The notes beneath the pieces are model-generated. The model worked only from the letters and a program-made list of their open reading frames with translations. It made no database searches and was not told where the DNA came from. DNA of 46,900 bases from Desulfobacula sp. (GTDB lineage Bacteria; Desulfobacterota; Desulfobacteria; Desulfobacterales; Desulfobacteraceae). Positions 1 to 9,446 of this stretch are shown piece after piece. The stretch's first letter is position 1. Every line of letters begins with the position of its first letter. Position numbers and translations under genes: made by a program. The stretch lies in the NCBI GenBank assembly GCA_012031875.1, contig JAAUSZ010000009.1, positions 1-46,900 on the forward strand, given 5' to 3'.

Positions 1-664
1 GCCAAAATGAGGACCGCGCTTTCCGCCCTTTTTTTCCGTGTGCGGAGGGTTCGGATTTGCCAACGGCGTGGAATGGTTCGCCACCCAGAAGATTGATGTC
101 CATGAATCTTCCAGTCTGAACTGGGGGGACAGGGTCAACCAGGTGGATTATATTGCAAAGCTGAACCTGATCCTGAAACACCACCCGGCCTTTTTCGCCC
201 ACACCAAGCTTGCCCTGATCCAGAAAAATCATTCCGAATGCCTGGTTCTCCTGCGCCATAATGAAGACTATGGCAAAAAGCTCCTGGTTCTGGTGAACCT
301 GAACTGCACCGATCCGGGGGAGGCCGTCTGGAACCGCAGGGATACGGGTTTTAAAGAAATTTTTATGGTGGACCTGATCTCCGGAGCGACCGTGAAAACC
401 GAGGAAGAAGGGGAACTCCTGATCTTCAGGCTTGCGCCGGGAGAGGTCCTGGCCCTGAGCCCGGACCCGGAAGACTTGAAAGCCCTTGAACTGAGCCGCC
501 GGGATAAAAGCGAGGCCCCGGAACGGGTCTATCTTCAGAAACTGAAGGCCAGGGTCCTGTCGATCCGCACAAGGATGAACGGATACGGCAATATTACAGG
601 CATCGATATCGAAAAAGAAGCCCTTGAATTTGCAAGCCACCCGGCCGGTTCATCCGGTCCCTGA
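1..664 (+). CDS. C-terminal part of a GH13 alpha-amylase-family glucan enzyme (5' end outside window, frame broken)
   Basis: The start lies left of the window. Frame 1 reads KMRTALSALF, a typical GH13 segment near the end of the catalytic barrel. After the T7 run at 29-35 the reading continues one base over as CGGFGFANGVEWFATQKIDVHES and then an all-beta C-terminal domain to the stop at 664. Removing one T joins the two parts, so a one-base insertion or sequencing error is likely. The stretch LNLILKHHPAF resembles the end of GlgE/amylase-type enzymes that act on alpha-glucans. The catalytic residues are not in view, so hydrolase versus transferase cannot be decided. It lies 23 bp before the debranching enzyme and is probably the upstream member of the glycogen operon. 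The GTG at 38 is unlikely to be a real start. Confidence 0.6.
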
Positions 665-687
665 ACCGGGCCTCAAGGGAATCCCGG

Positions 688-3021
688 GTGATTGAATTTC
701 AATTTGAAAGGGATTTGCGCCGCCAGTTGATGGTCCCGCCCGGTTTTTTCCTTCTTGTCACCTGTAAGACAGGGTTCAGGGCCGAGATCCTGGATGAAAC
801 CAGGACCTCAAAAACATCCCTGGGGTATGAGGAAGGCCTTCCCGCACCGGGAGAAAAGGGTTTCTTCGCTGTTTTCAACCCCTTTGAAATCCGGAGCCGG
901 CACAAGGAATATTCCCTCATCCTGAGGGTGTTTGAACCTGGCGGCACACGGATTGAAAAGGTTATTCTCCTGTCCCTTGCCCCTTTGGAAACCCTTTATA
1001 TGAGTTCTTCCTTTTCCCGGAAGGAGATTGCCCGGGCCCCCTCCCTGAAATTATTGGGCACCACGACAAAGGGAGGGATGATGCGGGCCGCGGCCTGGTG
1101 GGGCAGGCTCGACAGCCGCTATGACGCCTTTCTGGGGGCCAACCTGGACAAGACCATGCCGGAAAACCGGTGGATGGTGCTTTCCCGGTGCAGGATCTGG
1201 GCCATATTCCAGGGCTATTCCAGGGAACTTCTGCCCGACTGCCTGGAACGGTTCACTTTCTCGTATGATTGCGGCGGCCGCTGGCTGTTCCGGGTCCCCA
1301 CATCCGAGGGCAAATACTATGCCCTGGAGCTGGATCTGTCCATGGACCGGGAGGAAAACCAGGTCTATCTGGTCCTCACCCGAAGCCCTTCCGGCGAGGA
1401 GTCTCAATTTTTTCTGGAGGACGGCAAGGGCATTACCCTAGTCATCCGCCCGGATATTGAGGACCGGTGTTTCCATGATCCGGTCAAGGCGTATCTGGGT
1501 CCGGAAACAACCTGGCCCGGAGCGGTCACGGCCTATGAAAAAGGCTTTGAATTTTCCCTGTCCAACGGAAAAAAACTGGGGGTGGTCCTGTCCAGGGGCG
1601 AATTCCATCATGAGCCGGAATGGTATTATATGGTTCACAGGTCCATGGAAGCCGAAAGGGGTCTTGACCCGGATTCCGATCTTTTCAGCCCCGGCTGGTT
1701 CAGCGTGTCCTGCCTCGGGGGGGAAAGGGTCCTGCTCAATGCCTTTGTCAGGGAAAGCCATGAAGATCCGCAGAAATTCGACAAATCCCTTGAGGCTTTG
1801 GGGGAAAAAAAATTTGAAAAAGGAATGCCCCTCTGGGATGCGGCATATAAAAGCCTGGACGCCTTTATGGTTTCCCGGGGAAGGGAAAAAAGCGTCATTG
1901 CAGGCTATCCCTGGTTTCTGGACTGGGGAAGGGACAGCCTTATTTTCTGCCGGGCCCTCATTGAGCTGGGCCGGATATCCGAGGCCTTATCCATTTTGCG
2001 CCTTTTCGGCCGGTTTGAAAACCAGGGCACCCTGCCCAATATGATCTGCGGAAAGGATGCGGCCAATATAGAGACCTCGGATGCCCCGCTCTGGTTTTTC
2101 GCCTGCTGTAAAGACCTTCTGGAAAAAGAAAAGAGCCGGGATTTCCTGGACGAGAGGCTGGACAGCCGGACCATCCGGGAAATCCTTTTTTCCATGGCTC
2201 ATTCCCTGATCGCCGGAACCAAAACAGGGGTGAAGGCCGACCCTGAAACCATGCTGCTTTACAGCCCCTCCCATTTTACCTGGATGGACACCAATTTTCC
2301 GGCCGGGTCCCCGAGGCAGGGCTATCCCGTCGAAATCCAGGCCCTCTGGTACAATGCCCTGATTCTGCTGTCATCCATGGATAAAGGCTCTGAATCCGGC
2401 TGGAAGAAAAAAGCGGAAATTGTCCGGGCCTCGGTTCAGGACCTTTTTTACCTTCCGGCCAAGGGGTATTTTTCCGACTGCCTCCATGCCGAAGGCCCCG
2501 TGGGCGCCAAAAATGCGGCCCCGGACGATGCCCTGAGGCCCAACCAGTTGTTTCTATTTACTTTTGACCTGATACAAGATATGAAACAGGTCCAGGCCTG
2601 TGTGGAGACCTGTCAGGAGCTGTTGGTGCCCGGGGGCATCCGGAGCCTTGCCGACAGAAGGGTTGAATATCCCATCCCTGTTTACTATCACGGCCGGCTG
2701 CTCAAGGACCCCCATCTCCCGTATTGCGGAGAATATAAGGGCGATGAGGACACAAGGCGAAAACCGGCCTATCATAACGGAACCGCGTGGACCTGGCCCT
2801 TTCCCGTGTTTTGTGAGGCCTGGGCCAAGGCCTTTGGCAAGAACAGCCATCCCACCTGCCTGGCCTGGCTGGGCAGTGTGCTGAATTTGATGAGAACCGG
2901 TGCGGCAGGCTATATCCCTGAAATCCTGGACGGGGATTATCCGCATACGCCCAGGGGCTGTGATGCCCAGGCCTGGGGGTCCAGCGAGGCCGCAAGGGTG
3001 ATGCATAAATTATTGAGTTGA
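688..3021 (+). CDS. Glycogen debranching enzyme (amylo-alpha-1,6-glucosidase, GDE_C/GH133 type)
   Basis: A 777-residue cytoplasmic protein that should hydrolyse alpha-1,6 branch stubs of glycogen. The N-terminal half is a beta-rich domain. The C-terminal half, from about residue 380, carries GDE_C signatures: GYPWFLDWGRDSL near residue 406, FTWMDTNFPAG with GYPVEIQALWYNA in the middle, then HNGTAWTWPF and GCDAQAWGSSEA close to the end. The chosen start is GTG at 688, preceded by AAGGGA; no better ATG precedes the first conserved residues. It sits 25 bp before the phosphorylase gene, and debrancher and phosphorylase together would degrade glycogen completely. There is no sign of damage. Family assignment is strong; the exact substrate is inferred. 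Confidence 0.9.
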   Translation: MIEFQFERDLRRQLMVPPGFFLLVTCKTGFRAEILDETRTSKTSLGYEEGLPAPGEKGFFAVFNPFEIRSRHKEYSLILRVFEPGGTRIEKVILLSLAPLETLYMSSSFSRKEIARAPSLKLLGTTTKGGMMRAAAWWGRLDSRYDAFLGANLDKTMPENRWMVLSRCRIWAIFQGYSRELLPDCLERFTFSYDCGGRWLFRVPTSEGKYYALELDLSMDREENQVYLVLTRSPSGEESQFFLEDGKGITLVIRPDIEDRCFHDPVKAYLGPETTWPGAVTAYEKGFEFSLSNGKKLGVVLSRGEFHHEPEWYYMVHRSMEAERGLDPDSDLFSPGWFSVSCLGGERVLLNAFVRESHEDPQKFDKSLEALGEKKFEKGMPLWDAAYKSLDAFMVSRGREKSVIAGYPWFLDWGRDSLIFCRALIELGRISEALSILRLFGRFENQGTLPNMICGKDAANIETSDAPLWFFACCKDLLEKEKSRDFLDERLDSRTIREILFSMAHSLIAGTKTGVKADPETMLLYSPSHFTWMDTNFPAGSPRQGYPVEIQALWYNALILLSSMDKGSESGWKKKAEIVRASVQDLFYLPAKGYFSDCLHAEGPVGAKNAAPDDALRPNQLFLFTFDLIQDMKQVQACVETCQELLVPGGIRSLADRRVEYPIPVYYHGRLLKDPHLPYCGEYKGDEDTRRKPAYHNGTAWTWPFPVFCEAWAKAFGKNSHPTCLAWLGSVLNLMRTGAAGYIPEILDGDYPHTPRGCDAQAWGSSEAARVMHKLLS

Positions 3022-3046
3022 ATGATAACCGGAGAAACTGAATCAT

Positions 3047-5621
3047 ATGGAAAAAATGCAGATTTACAAAGTCTATCCTGCCATCCCGGAAGCCTTGTCC
3101 TTCCTGGATTATCTTGCCAGAAACCTTTGGTGGTGCTGGAATCCCGAGGCCATCGAACTGTTTCACAGGATCAATTCCACACAATGGGAAAAAATCGGGA
3201 AAAATCCCGTGGCCTTTCTGTCCACCATTTCCCAGCGCCGGTTTGACGAACTGTCAAAAGATGAAAGCTTTCTGGGGCATCTGAACCGGGTCAAGGGCAA
3301 ATTCGAGCGGATGTTTTCCTATGTAACCCAGATCAAGGAATTAAATCTCGGACCCAAAGAAACCATAGCTTATTTTTCCATGGAATTCGGGCTCCATGAG
3401 TCCCTTCCCTTTTTTGCCGGGGGCCTGGGTGTCCTGGCCGGGGACCATCTGAAGGCGGCTTCCGGTCTCGGCATTCCCTTAACCGGGGTCGGACTTTTAT
3501 TCCATGAAGGCTATTTCAGGCAGTTCCTGGATCATAACGGCTGGCAGCAGGAAACCTATCCCATCAATGATGTCTTTGACCTTCCGGTGCAAAAGGTCAA
3601 GGACAGCGCGGGGTATGATATCATGATCGAGATCCCCGGCCCCTCGGGAGTGATCCGGGCCTGCGTGTGGCAGCTCAGGGTGGGGAGAATCAAGCTGCTG
3701 CTCATGGACACCAATCTTCCGGGAAACCCCAAGGCCGTGAGGGATATCACCTCCCGACTCTATGACAGCGACGGGGAAAGAAGGGCGGCCCAGGAGGTCC
3801 TGCTGGGCATCGGCGGAGTCAAGGTATTGACGGCCATGGATCTTTTTCCCACCATCTGCCATATGAACGAGGGCCACTGTTCCTTTGCGGGCCTTGAGCG
3901 CATCTCCATGATCATGGACAAACATCACCTGGATTTTCCCAGCGCGTTCCAGGTCTGCAAAAGGACCTCCGTCTTTACCACGCACACTCCCGTGGCCGCG
4001 GGCCATGATGAATTTCCAAAGACATTGGTCCGGGGCTATATCAAACCCTATGCCGAAAAATTCGCCATCCCCGAGGAGGAGCTGCTGTCCTGGGGTGAAC
4101 CCCACGGGTCAAAGGATACGGGAAAATTTTCCATGTTTATCTTCGGGGTCCGGTTTTCCGGGTTTATCAACGGCGTCAGCCGCCTCCACGGCCAGGTGGC
4201 AAGGGGGATGTGGCAGTCTCTCTGGCCCCGGCGCCATGTCGAGGAAATCCCCATTTCCCATATCACCAACGGGATCCATATCTGCTCCTATCTTTCCAGG
4301 CATAAGAATGCCCTGTTTGAGCGCTATATCTCTTCGGACTGGTCCAACCGGATTTCCGACCCGGCCCTGATCTCAAGAATCGATAATATCGAGGATGCAG
4401 ACCTCTGGCATGTCCATGAGCTGGACCGCTCCAACCTGATCCGCAAATGCCGGGAACTGCTGCTGGCCCAGTATGAACGCCGAAACGCGCCCCGGAATAT
4501 CCTGGATGAGGCCGTGAGCGTTCTGGACCACCGCGTTCTGACCATCTGTTTTGCAAGGCGGTTTGCCGCTTACAAACGGGCGGCCCTCCTGCTCAAGGAT
4601 CCCCAGCGCCTGATCAAACTCCTCTCGGACGACGAGAAACCGGTTCAGGTTGTGTTTGCGGGCAAGGCCCATCCCAACGACACGGAAGGAAAGGAAATCA
4701 TCAAGCGGATTGTGGAATTCGCACGAATCCAGGGCATCCGGCACCGGGTGGTGTTCATTGAAAACTATGATATCAATATTGCCCGGTATATGGTCCAGGG
4801 CTGTGATGTCTGGCTCAATACCCCCCGGAGGCCCCAACGAGGCCTGCGGCACCTCGGGCATGAAGGCATCGGCCAACGGCGGACTGAACCTTTCCATCCT
4901 GGACGGCTGGTGGTGTGAAGGCTACAGGGACACCAGGGGATGGAGCATCGGGAATGGGGATGATTATGATGACCATCATTACCAGGATGAAGTCGAAAGC
5001 CAGGCCCTGTACAATGTTCTTGAAAACGAGGTCATTCCCAAGTTCTATGACCGCAAAAGGGGGAACCCGCCCGAAAAATGGATCAGGATGATGAAGGAGG
5101 CCATGAAAATGGCCATCATGGATTATTCCAGCGACCGGATGGTCCGGGAGTATTCCAGCCGGTATTATATCCCCGCGGCAAGGAATTTCAGCCAGTTGAC
5201 CGCGGATTCGGCCGGCAAGGCCAAGGATCTGGCCTTGGCGCAATCCCGCCTCATCGCCCTCTGGGGAGGCATCCGGCTGTCGCCGCCCAGACTGGCCACG
5301 GAGTCTGAATTCACCGTGGGGGATACCTTCAGGATCACCATCCAGATTTTCCTGGGTGAACTGAGCCCGGAAGACGTGGAAGTCCAGATCTACCACGGCA
5401 AGATCAGGTCTTCCGACTATGTGGAGGGCAGCCGGGCCGAAACCATGTGGCTCCAGGAAACCGTTTCCGAAGGCACCCATATTTACGCCTGCACCATCAC
5501 CTGCGCCGATTCCGGACGGTTCGGCTATACGGCAAGGGTCATCCCCAAGGGCGACGAGGCATTGAGCCATACCCCGGGCCTGATCACCTGGGCCCATGAC
5601 GGGGATGATCAAATGAAATAA
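3047..5621 (+). CDS. glgP: Alpha-glucan (glycogen) phosphorylase with N-terminal DUF3417; one frameshift
   Basis: Cleaves terminal alpha-1,4 glucose from glycogen with phosphate to give glucose-1-phosphate, using PLP. About 857 residues when repaired, the usual length for the DUF3417-containing phosphorylase subfamily. The N-terminus has ARNLWWCWNPEA (DUF3417), followed by YFSMEFGLHESLPFFAGGLGVLAGDH. The PLP-lysine region is TSGMKASANGGLNLS near residue 610. The frame breaks in the C4 run at 4832-4835: frame one ends at 4918 with a nonsense tail, while dropping one C gives the expected TPRRPNEACGTSGMKA and an open frame to 5621. The start ATG 3047 follows GGAGA. It lies between the debranching enzyme and glycogen synthase. 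A sequencing indel is likelier than a pseudogene because both halves are perfectly conserved. Confidence 0.88.
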
Positions 5622-5669
5622 CAGCAGGGATTTGATTTGAAGCCCCCATCAAATCCAAGGGAAATACCC

Positions 5670-7169
5670 ATGGCAAAAAAACCGAGAATTCTTATTGTAA
5701 CGCCTGAAGTCAGCTATCTTCCCGAAGACATGGGGGCCGAGTCCCGGTATTCGGCCAAGGCCGGGGGCCTTGCCGACGTGTCGGCGGCCCTGATCAGCGC
5801 CCTGTTTGATCTGAGGTGCGATGTCCATGTGGCCCTCCCGGATTATAGGTCTATTTTTAACGGGTATTCCACCAAGACCCATAACCGGGAGCTGGAAAAA
5901 ATACGGAAAAGCCTGGATGAGGAAAGAATCCATCTTGCGGCGGACCGGGCCTTTTATTATCTGGACAATGTGTATTCCGGTTATTCCGATAAGGATTTAA
6001 AGGTTTCCCTGGCCTTCCAGCGGGAGGTCATCAACAATATCATTCCCCGGGTCAGGCCGGATATTATCCACTGCAATGACTGGATGACGGGCCTGATCCC
6101 GGCCATGTCCCGGCAGATGGAAATCCCCTGCCTCTTTACCATCCACAATATCCATACCATGACCTCCACCATGGCCGAAATCGAGGACCGGGGGATTGAC
6201 GCCGCCTCCTTCTGGCGCTGGCTGTATTTCAAGACCCCTCCCCATCATTATGAGGAAAGCCGGGACTGGAACCGGGTGGATTTTCTGACCTCGGGGGTGT
6301 TTGCGGCCCATTATGTCAATACCGTGAGCCCCACCTTTCTGACGGAGATCGTTGAAAACCGGCATCCCTTCATCGAGCCCTGCCTGAAAAACGAGCTGTC
6401 CGCCAAATATTACGCGGGATGCGCCACCGGCATCCTGAACGCGCCGGAACCGGAATTCAATCCCGCCGTGGACGACCTCATCCGCTATAATTACGGGCCT
6501 AAAAACCACAGGCTGCAGAAGGCCAAGAACAAGCGGTATCTCCAGAAGATCCTGGACCTGGAGGTGGATGAGCATGCGGTCCTGTTTTTCTGGCCCTCCC
6601 GGCTGGACCCCGTGCAGAAAGGCTGCCGGCTCCTGGCCCAGGTCATGTATGAGATCGTCTCCAAATACTGGGATGTGAAGCTCCAGATCGTGTCCGTGGC
6701 CAGCGGGGAATTTCAGAAACATTTTCATGATATTGTCCGGTTTCACGGCCTCGGACGGCGGGTTGCCGTTTGCGGATTCAACGAGGCCCTGTCCCACCAG
6801 GGATTTGCCGCCGCCGATTTCCTGTTCATGCCGTCCTCCTTTGAACCCTGCGGTCTTCCCCAGATGATCGGCGGGATTTACGGAACCTTGCCCATTGTAT
6901 ATGATACCGGCGGATTGCACGATACCATCCGCCCGCTCGATTCTTTTAACAATACAGGGAACGGGTTTTTGTTCACTGTCCATGACGCCCAGGGCTTTAA
7001 ATGGGCCATTGACCGGGCCATGGATTTTCATTTCCTTTCCCCGGACATCAAGGAAGCCCAGATCCACCGGATCATGATCGACAGCGTTCTTGGATTCAAC
7101 CACAGCCGATGTGCGGAAGACTATATCAATCTCTATGGAAAAATGCTCCAGAGGCCCTTCATTGTCTGA
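5670..7169 (+). CDS. glgA: Glycogen synthase (GT5 family)
   Basis: Transfers glucose from ADP-glucose (or UDP-glucose) to the growing alpha-1,4 chain. 499 residues from the ATG at 5670, which follows AAGGGAAA; a TTG at 5637 would only add 11 unconserved residues. The GT5 nucleotide-sugar motif KAGGLADV is at residues 30-37. The C-terminal GT-B signature SFEPCGLPQ with GTLPIVYDTGGLHDT is near residues 390-418. The N-terminal half carries HCNDWMTGLIP and FTIHNIH. The gene's end overlaps the start of the branching enzyme gene, implying translational coupling. No glgC (ADP-glucose pyrophosphorylase) is present in the window, so the donor substrate is an inference from the family. Confidence 0.92.
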   Translation: MAKKPRILIVTPEVSYLPEDMGAESRYSAKAGGLADVSAALISALFDLRCDVHVALPDYRSIFNGYSTKTHNRELEKIRKSLDEERIHLAADRAFYYLDNVYSGYSDKDLKVSLAFQREVINNIIPRVRPDIIHCNDWMTGLIPAMSRQMEIPCLFTIHNIHTMTSTMAEIEDRGIDAASFWRWLYFKTPPHHYEESRDWNRVDFLTSGVFAAHYVNTVSPTFLTEIVENRHPFIEPCLKNELSAKYYAGCATGILNAPEPEFNPAVDDLIRYNYGPKNHRLQKAKNKRYLQKILDLEVDEHAVLFFWPSRLDPVQKGCRLLAQVMYEIVSKYWDVKLQIVSVASGEFQKHFHDIVRFHGLGRRVAVCGFNEALSHQGFAAADFLFMPSSFEPCGLPQMIGGIYGTLPIVYDTGGLHDTIRPLDSFNNTGNGFLFTVHDAQGFKWAIDRAMDFHFLSPDIKEAQIHRIMIDSVLGFNHSRCAEDYINLYGKMLQRPFIV

Positions 7170-9189
7170 TCCGGGGATCTTTGATGATCCCTATCTCCTG
7201 GCCTACGCCCCTGCCATCGTCGGCCGCCTGTCCCATGCCAAAGCCCTGGAAAAAAGGCTCATCCGGGGGAAGAGCGGCTCTTTGTACGCCTTTGCCGATT
7301 ACCACCAATGCTTCGGCCTTTTTTTTGAGGCTGAAACCGAGGCCTGGGTCTTCAGGGAATGGGCTCCCCATGCCCTGGACATCTTCATGGTCTGCGACAA
7401 AACCGGATGGCAAAAAAGCCCGGAATTTCAGCTTGAAAAAAAGGAGGGGGGCGTCTTTGAAAGGTGCTTTCCCAGGGATGCCTTCATCCACGGGGACCTT
7501 TACCGCCTGGTCATCACCTGGCCCGGCGGGGAGGGAGACCGGATTCCCACGGCCGCCAAACGGGTGGTCCAGGACCCCGTAACCCTGATTTTCAATGCCC
7601 AGGTCTGGCAGCCGGCCCGGCCTTATCCGTGGAGAATTCCTCAGTTTACGCCGCAGAAAGGCCCGCTGCTGATCTATGAAACCCATGTGGGCATGGCCCT
7701 GGAACAGGGCCGGATCGGCACCTACCCCGAGTTTGAACAGTATATCCTGCCCAAGATTGTGGATAGCGGGTATAACACCCTCCAGGTCATGGCCGTCCAG
7801 GAGCATCCCTATTATGCGTCTTTCGGCTACCATGTGTCGAGTTTTTTCGCCCCGTCCTCCCGGTTCGGCACCCCCGATGAACTGAAAAGCCTGGTGGATG
7901 CGGCTCATGCAAAGGGCATCCGGGTATTGATGGACATCATCCATTCCCATGCCGTGAAAAACGAGGTGGAAGGCCTTTCCCGGTTTGACGGAAGCGCTTA
8001 TCAGTTTTTCCACGACGGCCCTAAGGGCTATCACCGGCAATGGGATTCACGGTGTTTTGATTACGGGAAACCCCAAGTGCTGCGCTTCCTTTTATCCAAT
8101 ATCCGGTACTGGATCGAGGAATTCAAGATGGACGGATTCCGTTTTGACGGCATTACCAGCATGCTCTTTGAGGACCACGGCCTGGGCAGGGCCTTTACCT
8201 GCTATGAAGATTATTTCGGGGCCGATGTGGATGTGGATGCCCTGTCTTATCTGTCCCTGGCCAACCGGCTGGCCCATGAGATCAACCCCGAAATTGTCAC
8301 CATTGCCGAAGACGTGAGCGGCTATCCGGGGCTGGCGGCCCCGCTTTCAAAGGGCGGGACCGGGTTTGATTACCGGTATGCCATGGGCATCGCGGATTTC
8401 TGGATCAAACTCTTAAAGGATCACCGGGATGAAGACTGGCGCCTGGGAACTCTCTGGCATGAACTGACCACCAAGAGAAAAGAGGAAAACACCATCAGCT
8501 ACGCCGAATCCCACGACCAGGCCCTGGTGGGGGACAAGACCCTGATGATGCATCTCATGGGGGAAAAGATTTATACCGCCATGGGTAAAGACATGGAAAG
8601 CCCCGAGGTGTTCAGGGGGGTGGCCCTGCATAAGATGATCCGTTTGATCACCATTTCCACGGCCCATTCCGGGTATCTGAATTTCATGGGCAATGAATTC
8701 GGGCATCCGGAATGGGTGGATTTTCCCTCGGAAAGAAACGGATTTTCCTTTCTCCATGCCAGGCGGCAATGGTCTTTGAAATATGACAAGAGCCTTTATT
8801 ATTCCGATTTGTTCGCCTTTGACAGGCATATGATCGATTTTGTCAAAACCGAGGCCCTGTTCCCATCCGGGCCAAGGCTGATCTTCATCCACGAACAAGA
8901 CAAGATCCTGGCCTTTGAAAGAAAGGAGCTGATCTTTGTCTTTAATTTCCACCCTGTAAACTCCTTTTTTGATTACCGGTTTGACGCCCCTGCCGGTGAA
9001 TACAGGATGCTGTTTAATACCGATGAGCCCCGGTTCGGCGGGAAGGGGCGGCTGGCAGAGGGCCAGGTTCATTTTACCCTGTTTGACCCGTCTCTGTATG
9101 GTCAAAGAAATCTCCTAAGCCTGTATCTGCCCAACAGGACGGCCCTGGTACTGAAAAAGGATAATGACAGGCGATTATTTTTGTATTGA
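7162..9189 (+). CDS. glgB: 1,4-alpha-glucan branching enzyme (GH13)
   Basis: Introduces alpha-1,6 branches into glycogen. About 675 residues. An N-terminal CBM48-like part (VFREWAPHALDIFMV) precedes the GH13 barrel: FGYHVSSFFAPSSRFGTP, then DGFRFDGITSM (nucleophile Asp, about residue 325), TIAEDVSGYPG (acid/base Glu, about 383) and SYAESHDQAL (about 447). The overall pattern resembles eukaryote-like branching enzymes more than E. coli GlgB. I favour the TTG at 7162, which has AGAGG seven bases upstream and overlaps the glgA stop. ATGs at 7090 and 7135 are in frame but lack a good ribosome binding site and would extend deep into glgA. It is the last gene of the glycogen operon. Confidence 0.88.
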   Translation: MSDPGIFDDPYLLAYAPAIVGRLSHAKALEKRLIRGKSGSLYAFADYHQCFGLFFEAETEAWVFREWAPHALDIFMVCDKTGWQKSPEFQLEKKEGGVFERCFPRDAFIHGDLYRLVITWPGGEGDRIPTAAKRVVQDPVTLIFNAQVWQPARPYPWRIPQFTPQKGPLLIYETHVGMALEQGRIGTYPEFEQYILPKIVDSGYNTLQVMAVQEHPYYASFGYHVSSFFAPSSRFGTPDELKSLVDAAHAKGIRVLMDIIHSHAVKNEVEGLSRFDGSAYQFFHDGPKGYHRQWDSRCFDYGKPQVLRFLLSNIRYWIEEFKMDGFRFDGITSMLFEDHGLGRAFTCYEDYFGADVDVDALSYLSLANRLAHEINPEIVTIAEDVSGYPGLAAPLSKGGTGFDYRYAMGIADFWIKLLKDHRDEDWRLGTLWHELTTKRKEENTISYAESHDQALVGDKTLMMHLMGEKIYTAMGKDMESPEVFRGVALHKMIRLITISTAHSGYLNFMGNEFGHPEWVDFPSERNGFSFLHARRQWSLKYDKSLYYSDLFAFDRHMIDFVKTEALFPSGPRLIFIHEQDKILAFERKELIFVFNFHPVNSFFDYRFDAPAGEYRMLFNTDEPRFGGKGRLAEGQVHFTLFDPSLYGQRNLLSLYLPNRTALVLKKDNDRRLFLY

Positions 9190-9212
9190 CAAGGGTGAAA
9201 ACTATCTATAAG
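9186..9212 (+). promoter_or_regulatory. Sigma-70-like promoter for the phe leader
   Basis: A perfect -35 box TTGACA lies at 9186-9191, sharing its TGA with the glgB stop codon. TATAAG (5 of 6 match to the -10 consensus) is at 9207-9212 with a 15-base spacer, slightly short. A start of transcription near 9219 would leave a short 5' leader before the Phe-rich peptide at 9240. Confidence 0.6.
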
Positions 9213-9239
9213 CTTCACCCATTATTTTGGAGAACGCAC

Positions 9240-9311
9240 ATGAATAAAACGGCATACGCAGGCATATTTAGTTTTGGACGCTTCTTTTTTAGGAGCGTTC
9301 ATCCGGTGTGA
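9240..9311 (+). CDS. pheL: Phenylalanine leader peptide of a transcription attenuator
   Basis: A 23-codon reading frame too short for normal gene calling: ATG at 9240, stop TGA at 9309-9311, with GGAGA at 9229-9233 as ribosome binding site. It encodes five phenylalanines: one at 9267, one at 9273 and three in a row (FFF) at 9282-9290, plus a tyrosine at 9255. It sits between a good promoter and a strong terminator just ahead of a gene whose product makes phenylpyruvate. That is the classic arrangement of amino-acid attenuation: a ribosome stalled on Phe codons during starvation would let transcription pass the terminator. The peptide itself is expected to have no other role. Confidence 0.85.
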   Translation: MNKTAYAGIFSFGRFFFRSVHPV

Positions 9312-9334
9312 CGCTTTATTGATGAGATAGAATA

Positions 9335-9379
9335 AAGCCCCGGGTGGACAGTCAAGCCACCCGGGGCTTCTTTTTTTTT
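9335..9379 (+). terminator. Attenuator terminator upstream of the DAHP synthase/prephenate dehydratase gene
   Basis: Perfect 13-bp stem AAGCCCCGGGTGG (9335-9347) with CCACCCGGGGCTT (9357-9369), nine-base loop, followed by C and nine T. A competing 8-bp hairpin, GCTTTATT (9313-9320) with AATAAAGC (9331-9338), would invade the base of this stem. Its left arm would be masked by a ribosome sitting at the leader stop codon, which fits attenuation logic. Confidence 0.85.
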
Positions 9380-9407
9380 GGCCCTGGGAAATCCCGGGGC
9401 CTTTTTT
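9380..9407 (+). terminator. Second tandem terminator-like hairpin
   Basis: GGCCCTGGG (9380-9388) pairs with CCCGGGGCC (9393-9401), with one G-U pair and a short loop, then six T. It repeats the CCCGGGGC core of the first hairpin, so arms of the two could exchange. It may be a backup terminator or part of the switch. Confidence 0.5.
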
Positions 9408-9446
9408 ATTTTAGGGATTGATTATCGGTTAACAAGGAGAAGAAAA

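Noticed and set aside
5997-7103. Long minus-strand frame (368 codons) opposite glgA
   Set aside because: It is the antisense shadow of a well-conserved glycogen synthase, with low-complexity Gly/His/Pro composition and no ribosome binding site.
9193-9220. GGGTGAA/TTCACCC hairpin just after glgB as a terminator
   Set aside because: No T-run follows, and the elements overlap a better-supported promoter; the pairing may be coincidental.
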